64,000 nucleotides of DNA from Ralstonia wenshanensis (GTDB lineage: Bacteria > Pseudomonadota > Gammaproteobacteria > Burkholderiales > Burkholderiaceae): NCBI RefSeq assembly GCF_021173085.1, contig NZ_CP076413.1:2941501-3005500 (forward strand). Direction: 5' to 3'. Both the position numbers and the translations under genes were made by a program. Below are positions 49,776-64,000 of the stretch, one piece after another; position 1 is the stretch's first letter; each line of letters starts with the position of its first letter. The notes under the pieces were generated by a model. It was not told the DNA's origin, did no database searches, and worked only from the letters and a program-made list of their open reading frames with translations.

Positions 49776-49863
49776 AAAACAGCTTTGGGGTTGCCATTCG
49801 GTCAACCCCACTCTGGCACTTCACGTGCGGCCGGTTGGCAGCCGCACGGAAGAGTTACAGCTC

Positions 49864-51054
<1,191 letters not shown>

Positions 51055-51097
51055 GTCGCGACTCCTGTCTCGGTAGCGATTTGCGTTGGTGGATGCG

Positions 51098-51172
<75 letters not shown>

Positions 51173-51191
51173 AAAACTTGCGAACAGTGAA

Positions 51192-51265
51192 TGGAGCGGG
51201 TGAAGGGAATCGAACCCTCGTCGTAAGCTTGGAAGGCTTCTGCTCTACCATTGAGCTACACCCGC
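51192..51265 (-). tRNA. tRNA-Gly (TCC anticodon)
   Basis: The acceptor GCGGGTG pairs with CACCCGC, the anticodon arm GAAGC-CTTCCAA-GCTTA carries TCC, and the 3' CCA is encoded. The outermost anticodon-stem pair (G27-A43) is a mismatch, which I take as natural. It is 19 bp from tRNA-Thr. Confidence 0.95.
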
Positions 51266-51321
51266 CCGGGTTACTTCTTCCCTTGCCGCCCGGCCTCGCG
51301 GCCGAACTCACTGCTTAATTC

Positions 51322-51407
51322 TGGTGGAGAGGGTTGGATTCGAACCAACGTAGGCGTAAGCCAACAGATTTACAGTCTGCCCCCTTTAGCCACTCGGGCA
51401 CCTCTCC
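51322..51407 (-). tRNA. tRNA-Tyr (GTA anticodon)
   Basis: This 86-nt tRNA has a long variable arm as expected. The acceptor is GGAGAGG/CCTCTCC, the anticodon arm GCAGA-CTGTAAA-TCTGT carries GTA, and CCA is encoded. It is the first gene of the tRNA-tuf transcript, 15 bp downstream of a strong -10 box. Confidence 0.97.
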
Positions 51408-51421
51408 GAAGAGAACTTGCG

Positions 51422-51450
51422 ATTATGGGACCATCAGGCCACCCTGTCAA
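51422..51450 (-). promoter_or_regulatory. Promoter of the tRNA-tuf-secE-nusG unit
   Basis: The minus strand has TTGACA (51445-51450), a 17-bp spacer and CATAAT (51422-51427). The -35 is consensus and the spacing ideal. It lies 15 bp before the tRNA-Tyr 5' end. Confidence 0.9.
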
Positions 51451-51851
51451 GCATTGCTTGATGAAATCGCGAGATTTCGAGCATTGATGCTCTCATCCTT
51501 ATAGGCCACGATATTCGACTGACCAGCGTGGCCACGGCACGCGGATATGCACCCCACGGCGCCGATAGACGGGCTTGCCGAACCTTCGTCGAAAGTGGCA
51601 ATGGGGTCGACCGGCGGAGTATCGAAAGGCAGAAGCCCCAGCGAGTTGCCACCGTGAAGCTGCGGGACACTCGATGGCGGGGCGCAGGCACACGGGCTAG
51701 CCGACTGCGCGAACGCATCCTCCCGCAACGGCTAGAGCCTCCGTTGTGAGCTTTTTGCTATGAATTGACGGCCGAGCGTGCGTGCTGGCGCGCAGCTCGA
51801 CGAGTGACAGCGCGTTTGGAAAGGTGTATCGGAATGAGCCGCGCAAAGACA
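51451..51851. other. Gene-free stretch between the tRNA-tuf promoter and the rRNA terminator
   Basis: About 400 bp with no recognised gene, RNA or repeat. Short open frames exist on both strands but none has a convincing start site, motif or codon pattern. It separates the rRNA operon terminator from the next promoter. Confidence 0.6.
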
Positions 51852-51885
51852 AACACCCCAGCTCTTTGAATGGAGCTGGGGTGTT
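51852..51885 (-). terminator. rRNA operon terminator
   Basis: A perfect 13-bp stem (AACACCCCAGCTC with GAGCTGGGGTGTT, 8-nt loop) begins 10 bp past the 5S gene and is followed on the minus strand by TTTGTCTTTG. Confidence 0.88.
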
Positions 51886-51895
51886 GGATGGGAGA

Positions 51896-52009
51896 GCCTG
51901 GCGATGACCTACTTTCACACGGGAATCCGCACTATCATCGGCGCGGAGTCGTTTCACGGTCCTGTTCGGGATGGGAAGGGGTGGTACCGACTCGCTATGG
52001 TCACCAGGC
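51896..52009 (-). rRNA. rrf: 5S ribosomal RNA
   Basis: The ends pair as GCCTGG(T/C)GA and TC(G)CCAGGC, and the interior has the conserved CCCCTTCCCATCCCGAACAGG. The length of about 114 nt is normal for betaproteobacteria. Ends are estimated to within a few bases. Confidence 0.95.
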
Positions 52010-52126
52010 TATGACTTGTTGCCACGTTGACGAGGTCAACGCGACCAATATGGGAATGTAGATTTGGGGTTGTGATATGTGAGTATCAGGCACAAGGCAG
52101 ACCCAGCCGGAAACATACCGGTTATA

Positions 52127-55004
<2,878 letters not shown>

Positions 55005-55169
55005 CTATAACGAGTATGTCTCGCTATAGGCTGAGTTCTCGCGTTGTGCCGTATTCCAAGACAATCTTTCGATTGCTCTGGTAATACTGGTTGATACAAT
55101 CACAACCCAGTGTCGCGTTTTGATTGTGCGTCTCATCAACGCACCGCGACACCTTTACTACATTCCATA

Positions 55170-55183
55170 TTGTTAAAGAACAG
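55170..55183 (-). promoter_or_regulatory. boxA-like antitermination site in the 16S-23S spacer
   Basis: The minus strand reads TGTTCTTTAACAA, close to the E. coli boxA core, between tRNA-Ala and 23S. NusB-S10 binding here would keep polymerase resistant to Rho through 23S. Confidence 0.7.
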
Positions 55184-55269
55184 CCGAACTTTTACGCTCG
55201 TCTTGGCTAGGCCAAACGCAAACACCATCGACACAGCGTCGATGCTTGCGTTTGGCAACCAAAAGGTAA

Positions 55270-55345
55270 TGGTGGAGGATGACGGGATCGAACCGACGAC
55301 CCCCTGCTTGCAAAGCAGGTGCTCTCCCAGCTGAGCTAATCCCCC
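55270..55345 (-). tRNA. tRNA-Ala (TGC anticodon), rRNA spacer
   Basis: The acceptor GGGGGAT pairs with ATCCTCC through one G-U pair, the anticodon loop TTTGCAA carries TGC, and CCA is encoded. It is the second spacer tRNA between 16S and 23S. Confidence 0.97.
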
Positions 55346-55381
55346 AGTCACGGCAGAGAACAACTTCCACCGTCCGTAACT

Positions 55382-55458
55382 TGGTGGGTCTGGTAGGACT
55401 TGAACCTACGACCCCCGCCTTATCAAGACGGTGCTCTAACCACCTGAGCTACAGACCC
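55382..55458 (-). tRNA. tRNA-Ile (GAT anticodon), rRNA spacer
   Basis: The acceptor is GGGTCTG/CAGACCC, the anticodon loop TTGATAA carries GAT, and the T-arm is GTAGGTTCAAGTCCTAC with CCA encoded. It directly follows 16S in the usual Ile-Ala order. Confidence 0.97.
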
Positions 55459-55479
55459 TTGGCTGTAACATCAAACAAA

Positions 55480-55492
55480 CCGATAAGTGTGG
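55480..55492 (-). other. 3' arm of the pre-16S processing stem
   Basis: This CCACACTTATCGG (minus strand) is perfectly complementary to the 5' arm at 57200-57212, giving a 13-bp helix that brackets 16S. Such stems are cut by RNase III. Confidence 0.75.
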
Positions 55493-55518
55493 ACGCCTAA
55501 CGTCGGATGCACGCTCTT

Positions 55519-57058
<1,540 letters not shown>

Positions 57059-57199
57059 AATCTGCTGTTTTCGCTCTTTACGAGCGGTCGCTCACTCTCA
57101 GAATCTGACTTGAACTTTCGTTCAAACCTTACTTCTGTGCGAGCACTTCATTACTTGTAAGCTAACGAACTTGCGTTCGTCGCATCCAGTATTAAGCGC

Positions 57200-57212
57200 C
57201 CACACTTATCGG
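57200..57212 (-). other. 5' arm of the pre-16S processing stem
   Basis: CCGATAAGTGTGG on the minus strand pairs base for base with 55480-55492 beyond the 16S 3' end. The pairing extends imperfectly into a CAAACAG/TTTGTTTG part. Confidence 0.75.
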
Positions 57213-57220
57213 CTGTTTGC

Positions 57221-57233
57221 TTGTTAAAGAACT
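57221..57233 (-). promoter_or_regulatory. boxA-like site in the rRNA leader
   Basis: The minus strand reads GTTCTTTAACAA, matching the boxA core, about 165 nt before the 16S 5' end and downstream of both rRNA promoters. Confidence 0.75.
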
Positions 57234-57287
57234 TCGCGATCAACTTTGTTCATCGCGTCGCTGCGTTGTCTGCAGCAGAGAAACGAG

Positions 57288-57316
57288 ATTATGCAGAGCT
57301 TTTTCGTCGCTGTCAA
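57288..57316 (-). promoter_or_regulatory. rRNA operon promoter, proximal (P2)
   Basis: TTGACA (57311-57316), a 17-bp spacer and CATAAT (57288-57293) on the minus strand, with an A/T-rich stretch just upstream that could act as an UP element. Transcription would start about 225 bp before 16S. Confidence 0.88.
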
Positions 57317-57486
57317 CAACTCGTCGAAGAATTTTTATCCGTCAACTCGCTGCCAACCACCACCCGATCTACCGCCAATCGCCAACCACACAATCGACCG
57401 CAAACCCGCTCCACTCCTGCTTCTCCACCACTCAACACCATCACCGTCTCTTGCGTTTCGGCGCTGTGTTTTGCAGCGAGGGGCGA

Positions 57487-57515
57487 ACTATAGGCGGGTT
57501 TCTCGAACAGTGCAA
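57487..57515 (-). promoter_or_regulatory. rRNA operon promoter, distal (P1)
   Basis: TTGCAC (57510-57515), a 17-bp spacer and TATAGT (57487-57492) on the minus strand, 199 bp upstream of P2. It is followed by a GC-rich start region (TCGCCCC) of the kind that makes rRNA promoters sensitive to ppGpp. Confidence 0.8.
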
Positions 57516-57556
57516 GCCCTTTCTTGCGACAGGGTTTTTCTGCGCTTTTTCTGGGT

Positions 57557-58417
57557 TTACGGCGCTTTGTGAGACCGCATCCATCGCAGCCCCTTCGCTG
57601 CCCGCTCCCGCGCAGTGCAGGCGCGCTTGTGAAAGGCATTCACTATAGAAAGCGGTGGCGGCGCACCCAATAAGTCGGCAACGCAATCCAGAGCAACGCT
57701 CGCATCGTGCACTTCCCCCAAGGCGTCTTGCAATTTGCGCAAATGGTTGCGGTAGCGCTTGGCTGCGTGGGCTCCAAGCGCCGGGTAGAACGCTTCATAT
57801 AGATAGCGCCACTGCTTGGCGGCGATTCGGGCGCGATGCAGCCGTGGTGCGGACGACCGCTTGGGATGGCGGCCGCGACGGATCAGCTTCCTTCTGAGCG
57901 CCCGGGCCTGGGCGCGAGCGAAACGGGGATGCTGCTGCGACTCGCCTTCTATATGAAACGCCGCGACCGCACGCTCAAGTTCGAGCAGCGTTTCCGCCAC
58001 ATCAGGCGACGCCAGTTCGGCTCGCAACGCCTCCCAAGCTCGATTGCGCGCCTCTTTGGACTTCGTGAGCGCCCGGTCCAACCACGCCCGGCCTACATCA
58101 TCGTCATTAGATAAGAACTGCTGAGCCGCGGGCAGCCAATCGGAAAGCAGCACATCCCATTCGCGCACAGGGCCAGTGGATGCGGCAAGTGCACGCAGGC
58201 GAGGCTTCCACTCTGCGGCAAAACTGCGCGGCAAAACGGGCGCGAACGTCACCCAAGCCGAACGTAGACGGCGCAACGTGACTCGGAATTGGTGGAGATC
58301 TTCATCGCTGGGGCTGGGCGCGACCAGCTTGGCAAGGGCATCGCGCAAAGCAGCGATGTGCTCGGTGACGATGCCCGCGAAGATCGAAAGGATTGCCGCA
58401 TGTGAGTGCTCGCTCAC
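57557..58417 (-). CDS. CHAD-domain protein
   Basis: This 286-residue helical, highly basic protein has the CHAD pattern. An N-terminal DEDLHQFRVTLRRLRSAW (about residues 38-55) holds the conserved HxxR-RR residues. A second repeat has PRLHRARIAAKQWRYLYEAF and KLQDALGEVHDASVALD. CHAD domains bind polyphosphate and are often beside polyphosphate enzymes, but none is visible here. The start is GTG (58415-58417) with GGGAG 6 nt upstream. It is the gene just upstream of the rRNA promoters, and P1 begins 42 bp past its stop. Confidence 0.88.
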   Translation of the reverse strand: MSEHSHAAILSIFAGIVTEHIAALRDALAKLVAPSPSDEDLHQFRVTLRRLRSAWVTFAPVLPRSFAAEWKPRLRALAASTGPVREWDVLLSDWLPAAQQFLSNDDDVGRAWLDRALTKSKEARNRAWEALRAELASPDVAETLLELERAVAAFHIEGESQQHPRFARAQARALRRKLIRRGRHPKRSSAPRLHRARIAAKQWRYLYEAFYPALGAHAAKRYRNHLRKLQDALGEVHDASVALDCVADLLGAPPPLSIVNAFHKRACTARERAAKGLRWMRSHKAP

Positions 58418-58526
58418 GATGCTCCCCGTATGACGAGTCTGGACGACAGAGCGGCTCGCAAGGTGCGCGCCTTGTCATTTCACTGTAGTCGACGGGGCGA
58501 AGACTGCAGGAGCGCCAGATCAAACA

Positions 58527-59300
58527 TCAGAGCGTTTCGCTGGCGACGATCACGTCGACCTCTGCAGCCCGGAAGACTTCGGCCATCGGCTCGGGCACCG
58601 GGACGTCGGTGAAGAACTTGTCGATCTGCGCGACGTGGCCCAGGCGGACGACGGCGCGGCGGCCGAACTTGGAGTGATCGGCGACGAGCCAGACCTCGCG
58701 CGACTGCTCGATGATGGCCTGGGCGACGCGTACTTCGCGGTAGTCGTAGTCGAGCAGCGTGCCGTCTTCGTCGATGCTGGAGACGCCGATGATGCCGATG
58801 TCGACGCGGAACTGCTTCATGAAGTCGATCGTGGCCTCGCCGACGATGCCGCGATCCCGGTTGCGCACGAGGCCGCCGGCGACGATGACTTCGGCATCCG
58901 GGCTACCGGAGAGGATCGACGCGACGTTCAGGTTGTTGGTGATGACGCGCAGGCCACGCGGGCCGTTCTGGCCGACCAGCGCCTTGGAGACTTCTTCGGT
59001 GGTCGTTCCAATATTGATGATGAGCGAGCGGCCGGGCTCGACGTGGCGCGCAACGACTTCGGCGATGCGGCGCTTGGCGTCGATGTGCAAGACCTGGCGC
59101 TGGTCGTAGTCGATGTTCTCGACCGACGACGGCAAGCCGACGCCGCCGTGGTAGCGCGCCAGCAGGCGCTCGTCTTCAAGCTGACGGATATCGCGACGGA
59201 TGGTTTGCGTCGTGACACCGAGCACGCGGGCAAGCGCGTCAACGGAGGCATCGCCGTGCTGGCGAACGTATTCAAGGATTTGGCGGTGTCGCGGAAGCAT
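58527..59300 (-). CDS. glpR: DeoR-family regulator, probable glycerol-3-phosphate repressor GlpR
   Basis: The 257-residue protein has a DeoR-type helix-turn-helix in residues 1-55 (MLPRHRQILEYVRQHG, LARVLGVTTQTIRRDIRQLE) and a sugar-phosphate-binding C-terminal domain (INIGTTTEEVSKAL, VIVAGGLVRNRDRGIVGEAT). It is divergent from glpD with 143 bp between, so GlpR is the natural reading. Its effector is probably glycerol 3-phosphate, an inference from context. The ATG at 59298-59300 has a weak ribosome binding site; a TTG seven codons upstream is less likely. Confidence 0.85.
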   Translation of the reverse strand: MLPRHRQILEYVRQHGDASVDALARVLGVTTQTIRRDIRQLEDERLLARYHGGVGLPSSVENIDYDQRQVLHIDAKRRIAEVVARHVEPGRSLIINIGTTTEEVSKALVGQNGPRGLRVITNNLNVASILSGSPDAEVIVAGGLVRNRDRGIVGEATIDFMKQFRVDIGIIGVSSIDEDGTLLDYDYREVRVAQAIIEQSREVWLVADHSKFGRRAVVRLGHVAQIDKFFTDVPVPEPMAEVFRAAEVDVIVASETL

Positions 59301-59310
59301 CAAGTCACGA

Positions 59311-59330
59311 AATGAACACAAACGAACACA
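59311..59330. promoter_or_regulatory. Direct repeat in the glpR-glpD intergenic region, candidate GlpR operator
   Basis: AATGAACACA and AACGAACACA (9 of 10 identical) lie in tandem just upstream of glpR. TGTTCG-type half-sites occur in E. coli GlpR operators, so this is a plausible but unproven binding site. Confidence 0.4.
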
Positions 59331-59443
59331 TGTGAGCGGATTAGGCGATTCCCTATGTTGCTTTATTTTCGCCCTTCACTAGACTATCCGCCAACGCGTC
59401 ACTATTCGCAAGAAAAGACGCGCAAATCAACAGATTCCAACCC

Positions 59444-61021
59444 ATGCAACTTTCTGACGCGTCGCATCTGGACTGTGATCTGCTGGTGGTCGGAGGCGGC
59501 ATCAACGGCGTGGGCATCGCGCGTGACGCTGTAGGCCGTGGCCTGTCGGTGGTCTTGTGTGAAAAGGACGACCTGGCCCAGCACACCTCTTCGGCCTCAA
59601 CCAAGCTGATCCACGGCGGGCTGCGGTACCTCGAATATTACGAATTCAGCCTGGTGCGCAAGGCGCTGCAGGAGCGCGAGGTGCTGCTGCGCATGGCGCC
59701 GCACATCATGTGGCCCCTGCGTTTCGTGATGCCGCACGATGCCGCGCAACGCCCGGCGTGGATGATCCGCGCGGGCCTCTTCCTCTATGACCATCTGGCG
59801 CGCCGGCGCTTTCTGCCCGGTTCGGAATCCATCAAACTCGCCCAGCATCCGGCGGGTAAGCCGCTTAAGGCAGGCTACACGCGCGGTTTCGTCTATTCCG
59901 ATGGCTGGGTGGACGACGCCCGCCTGGTGGTGCTCAACGCCCGCGATGCGGCGGACCGCGGCGCGCACATCTTCACCCGCACGCGCTGCCTGAACGCCGA
60001 GCGCCGCGCCGATGGGTGGCACGCCTCTCTGGCTGGCCCGGACGGCATCCGCTCCGTGCGCGCCAAGGCAGTCGTCAACGCCGCAGGGCCGTGGGCGGCG
60101 GAGTTCGCCCGCTCTGCGCACGCGCTGCCGAGCACGCGCGGCCTGCGCCTGATCAAGGGCAGCCACATCGTCGTGCGGCGCATGTTCGATCACCCGTTCG
60201 CCTATATCTTCCAGAACCCGGACGGGCGGATCGTGTTTGCGATCCCGTACCAGAACGAGTTCACGCTGATCGGCACGACGGATCTGGAATACAAGGGCTC
60301 GGTGGACCAAGTCGCCATCGACGCGGACGAAATCCAGTATCTGTGCGAGATGGCCAGCCGCTATTTCACCCAGCAGCTGACGCCGGCCGACGTGGTGTGG
60401 AGCTACTCGGGCGTGCGGCCGCTGCTGGACGACAGCGCCGCCAACGCTTCGGCCATCACGCGCGATTACCTGGTCGAATGCGAGACCGGCGCCGACGGCA
60501 CTGGCGCACCGCTCGTCAACGTGTGGGGCGGCAAGATCACGACCTACCGCAAGCTGGCTGAAGAAGCGCTGGACCAGTTGGCCCCGCATCTGCCGCTGGC
60601 CGGCAAGCCTTCGTGGACAGCCACTGCATCGCTGCCGGGCGGCGATCTGGAAGCGCCAGGGCAGTTGGTTGCCGAATACACCTTCGACGATTTTGTGACG
60701 CGCCTGCAAAAACGTTTGCCGTGGCTGCCTACCCAACTGGCGATGCGCTATGCGCACCAGTACGGCACGCGCCTGAACACGCTGCTGGCGGGCGCCACGC
60801 GGCTGGAAGAGCTGGGCGCCGAGGTGACGCCCGGCCTGTATGAAGCCGAAATCCGTTACCTGATCGAACACGAATGGGCTCGCACGGCGCAGGACATCCT
60901 GTGGCGGCGGACCAAGCTGGGCCTGCACGCCAGCGATGCCGACCGCAGCCGCCTGGAAGGCTGGCTGGCGCGGCATCTGCCGGAAGGCGAGCCCGCGCCA
61001 ATTGCGGAACGCGCGCCCTGA
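59444..61021 (+). CDS. glpD: Aerobic glycerol-3-phosphate dehydrogenase
   Basis: GlpD oxidises sn-glycerol 3-phosphate to dihydroxyacetone phosphate at the membrane, passing electrons to ubiquinone. The 525-residue protein has the FAD-binding GGGINGVG (17-24) with CEKDDLAQHTSSASTKLIHGGLRYLEYYEF after it. Further on are the substrate-region LIGTTDLEYKG and WSYSGVRPLLDD and the C-terminal domain with EAEIRYLIEHEWARTAQDILWRRTKLGL. The length is standard. It is first in a plus-strand operon with an ABC importer that begins 65 bp after its stop. Confidence 0.96.
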   Translation: MQLSDASHLDCDLLVVGGGINGVGIARDAVGRGLSVVLCEKDDLAQHTSSASTKLIHGGLRYLEYYEFSLVRKALQEREVLLRMAPHIMWPLRFVMPHDAAQRPAWMIRAGLFLYDHLARRRFLPGSESIKLAQHPAGKPLKAGYTRGFVYSDGWVDDARLVVLNARDAADRGAHIFTRTRCLNAERRADGWHASLAGPDGIRSVRAKAVVNAAGPWAAEFARSAHALPSTRGLRLIKGSHIVVRRMFDHPFAYIFQNPDGRIVFAIPYQNEFTLIGTTDLEYKGSVDQVAIDADEIQYLCEMASRYFTQQLTPADVVWSYSGVRPLLDDSAANASAITRDYLVECETGADGTGAPLVNVWGGKITTYRKLAEEALDQLAPHLPLAGKPSWTATASLPGGDLEAPGQLVAEYTFDDFVTRLQKRLPWLPTQLAMRYAHQYGTRLNTLLAGATRLEELGAEVTPGLYEAEIRYLIEHEWARTAQDILWRRTKLGLHASDADRSRLEGWLARHLPEGEPAPIAERAP

Positions 61022-61086
61022 CGCACCGGGCCGGGCGCACGCGCCAAGACATCAAGAAATCAAAGCAGTAAGACGGGAGACATCAA

Positions 61087-62205
61087 TTGATTCTGGAACT
61101 GGACCAGGTTACGGCCATGGTCGGGGCGCAGACGCACCTGTACCCGACCAGCCTGCGGCTGGCGCCCGGCGCCATCAACGTGCTGCTGGGGCCGACGCAA
61201 GCCGGCAAGACCACGTTGATGCGCATCATGGCCGGGTTGGACCGGCCGACCACCGGCCGCGTACTGGTCGATGGCAAGGACGTGACGGGCGTGGGGGTGC
61301 GCGATCGCAATCTGGCGATGGTGTACCAGCAATTCATCAACTACCCGGCGATGACGGTGTTCGACAACATCGCCTCGCCGCTGCGCCTGCAGGGCACCAA
61401 CAAGGGCGAGATCGACACGCGTGTGCGTGCCGTCGCCGCCAAGCTGCACATTGAACACCTGCTGCAGCGCCTGCCGGCCGAGTTGTCCGGCGGACAGCAG
61501 CAGCGTTGCGCGCTGGCCCGGGCACTCGTCAAGCGTGCGCCGCTGGTGCTGCTGGACGAGCCGCTGGTCAACCTCGACTACAAGCTGCGCGAAGAACTGC
61601 GTGCCGAGCTGGCATCGCTCTTTGCCGACGGCGGCACGACGGTCGTCTACGCCACCACCGAGCCGCAGGAAGCGCTGCTGCTGGGCGGCCACACCGTCGT
61701 CATGCATGAAGGCCGCGTGCTGCAGGATGGCCCGACGCTCGACATGTATGAAGTGCCGGTGTCGGTCAACGCAGCAGCCATCTTCAACGACCCGCCGATG
61801 AACGTGCTGGACGCCACCGTGGTCGAGGGCAACCAGATCCGCCTGCCGCAAGGCATTGACGTTGCATGGACGCGCCCGCTGCCGATGGCGGCCGGCACGC
61901 GCTGTCGCATCGGCCTGCGTCCGAGCCACATCCGCCTGTCGCCGCGCAATGCTGGCGCGGTTGCCCTGCCAGGCACGGTGGAGCTGGCCGAGTTGTCGGG
62001 TTCCGAAACGTATCTGCACGTGCGCGCGCACGCCGCCGGCCAGTCGAGCACGATCGGCTTGGTCGCGCAGTTGCCGGGTGTGCATGAGTTCGAACTCGGC
62101 GCGGCGCTGGACGTGTTTGTCGATCCGGCCGAACTGTTCCTGTTCGATGAAGCGGGCAAGCTGGTGAGCGCGCCCAAGCAGGGAGGCGCACATGGCGCGC
62201 ATTGA
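61087..62205 (+). CDS. glpS: ABC transporter ATP-binding protein, GlpS-like, H-loop His missing
   Basis: The 372-residue ATPase of the sugar/polyol importer class has Walker A GPTQAGKTT (about residues 35-43), signature LSGGQQQR, Walker B LVLLDEPLVNLD and a C-terminal regulatory MOP-like region. The switch residue that is normally His (THD) reads ATTEP here, so the H-loop is degenerate. The start codon is TTG (61087-61089) with GGGAGA 6 nt upstream; the first residues align with other ABC proteins. It overlaps the next gene by 14 nt. By analogy with Rhizobium GlpSTPQV it probably imports glycerol. Confidence 0.88.
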   Translation: MILELDQVTAMVGAQTHLYPTSLRLAPGAINVLLGPTQAGKTTLMRIMAGLDRPTTGRVLVDGKDVTGVGVRDRNLAMVYQQFINYPAMTVFDNIASPLRLQGTNKGEIDTRVRAVAAKLHIEHLLQRLPAELSGGQQQRCALARALVKRAPLVLLDEPLVNLDYKLREELRAELASLFADGGTTVVYATTEPQEALLLGGHTVVMHEGRVLQDGPTLDMYEVPVSVNAAAIFNDPPMNVLDATVVEGNQIRLPQGIDVAWTRPLPMAAGTRCRIGLRPSHIRLSPRNAGAVALPGTVELAELSGSETYLHVRAHAAGQSSTIGLVAQLPGVHEFELGAALDVFVDPAELFLFDEAGKLVSAPKQGGAHGAH

Positions 62206-63285
62206 ATTCCGCAACCTGGGGCACAGCTACCGCCCCAATCCGCAAAGTCTGAACGACTACGCGCTGCAGCCGATGAACATGACGTGGCGCGACGGCGGTG
62301 CCTACGCGCTGCTCGGCCCGTCGGGCTGCGGGAAGTCTACGCTGCTGAACATCATCTCGGGGCTGTTGACGCCGTCCGAAGGCCAGGTGCTCTTCGACGA
62401 CCGCGACGTCACGCACGCCAGCCCGCGCGAGCGCAACATCGCGCAGGTGTTCCAGTTCCCGGTCATCTACGACACGATGACCGTGTTCGACAACCTCGCC
62501 TTCCCGCTGCGCAATCGCAAGACGCCGGAAGCCGAAGTGAAGAAGCGCGTGGAGGAAGTGGCCGAGATTCTCGAGCTGCAGCATGCGCTCAAGCGCCGCG
62601 CCTCGGGCCTGGCCGCGGACGCCAAGCAGAAGATCTCGCTGGGCCGCGGCCTGGTGCGCAAGGACGTGGCGGCCATCCTGTTCGACGAGCCGCTCACCGT
62701 CATCGATCCGCACCTGAAGTGGCAACTGCGTCGCCAGCTCAAGAAGATCCACCAGCAGCTCAAGCTCACGCTGATCTACGTGACGCATGATCAGGTGGAG
62801 GCGCTGACCTTTGCCGACGAGGTGGTCGTCATGACTGAAGGCAAGGTGGTGCAGCAAGGCGGCCCGGAAGCGCTGTTCGAGCGGCCGGACCATACCTTCG
62901 TCGGCTACTTCATCGGCAGCCCGGGCATGAACCTGTACCCGGTGACGGTAGATGGCGATGTGATCGCGCTGGGCGACCAGCGCCTGACGGTCGGACACGA
63001 CACGCTCGCTACGCTCAAGAACGCAAACGGTTCGCTCAAGCTCGGCATCCGTCCGGAGTTCGTGCAGCTGGCCGCACCGGGAGAAGTCGGCACCGTGGCG
63101 GCCAACGTTCATCAGGTGCAGCAACTGGGTACGCACCAGCTGCTGACTGCAAGCCTGGGCGAGGCTGGCGGCCCGCCCATCAAGGCCAAGCTGCCGAACG
63201 AAGTGAGCGTGACCGAATCGCGCGTATGGCTGCGCCTGGATGCGCCGCAGACGCTGTACTACAGCAATGACGAGAGGATCGGCCG

Positions 63286-63289
<4 letters not shown>
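62192..63289 (+). CDS. glpT: ABC transporter ATP-binding protein, GlpT-like, degenerate signature motif
   Basis: This 365-residue ATPase has Walker A GPSGCGKST (about residues 42-50), Walker B AAILFDEPLTVID, H-loop YVTHDQVEAL and a C-terminal MOP-like region. The canonical LSGGQ is replaced by LAADAKQ in ASGLAADAKQKISLGRG. The start is ATG with GGGAGG 6 nt upstream. It overlaps glpS by 14 nt and the next gene by 4 nt. It would pair with GlpS to make an asymmetric motor. The name follows the Rhizobium glycerol importer, not the E. coli GlpT antiporter. Confidence 0.88.

Positions 63290-64000
<711 letters not shown>

Noticed and set aside
51447-51728. Open frames between tRNA-Tyr and 5S as possible small genes
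   Set aside because: No motif, start site or codon bias supports them, and they fall in a promoter and terminator region.

Overview
The window is a high-GC betaproteobacterial chromosome segment, most likely Ralstonia (R. pickettii or a close relative). The evidence is the gene order, the betaproteobacterial ribosomal proteins (for example the long basic tail on S3), and an rRNA operon feeding straight into tRNA-tuf-secE-nusG. This assignment comes from family knowledge and was not tested by a database search.

Nearly all of 1.3-58.4 kb is transcribed right to left on the minus strand. Read in that direction it starts with a CHAD-domain gene and a complete rRNA operon (16S, tRNA-Ile, tRNA-Ala, 23S, 5S) driven by two tandem strong promoters. 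A tRNA-Tyr/Gly/Thr-tuf-tRNA-Trp-secE-nusG unit follows, then rplKA, rplJL and rpoBC ending in a good intrinsic terminator. Next comes an accessory block (21.2-36.9 kb): a six-gene secreted-protein operon built around a bacterial alpha-2-macroglobulin (yfaA, yfaT, yfaS, yfaQ and two yfaP-like genes), a methyltransferase, recQ, and a divergent LysR/MFS pair. The ribosomal superoperon then resumes with rpsL-rpsG-fusA-tuf-rpsJ, a terminator and a new promoter. After these come the S10 genes (rplC to rpsQ), the spc genes (rplN to rpmJ) and the alpha genes (rpsM to rplQ), closed by a terminator. cutA and the N-terminal part of dsbD lie at the left edge.

At the right end a DeoR-type regulator (glpR-like) is divergent from a plus-strand operon. 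That operon carries glpD and the start of a GlpSTPQV-type glycerol ABC importer: two ATPases and a first permease cut by the window end. The two ATPases are degenerate in complementary places.

The most interesting content is the alpha-2-macroglobulin operon. YfaS has an intact CxEQ thioester motif and a bait-like segment. YfaQ combines an SxxK/KT penicillin-binding-like region, a SpoIID-like region and an HExxH motif. YfaT carries an NlpC/P60-like DCAG signature. Together these suggest a periplasmic protease-trapping and peptidoglycan-remodelling module. The second notable point is that the two EF-Tu genes are not identical: one has a 10-residue loop where the other has 4, set within long tracts of near-identity.
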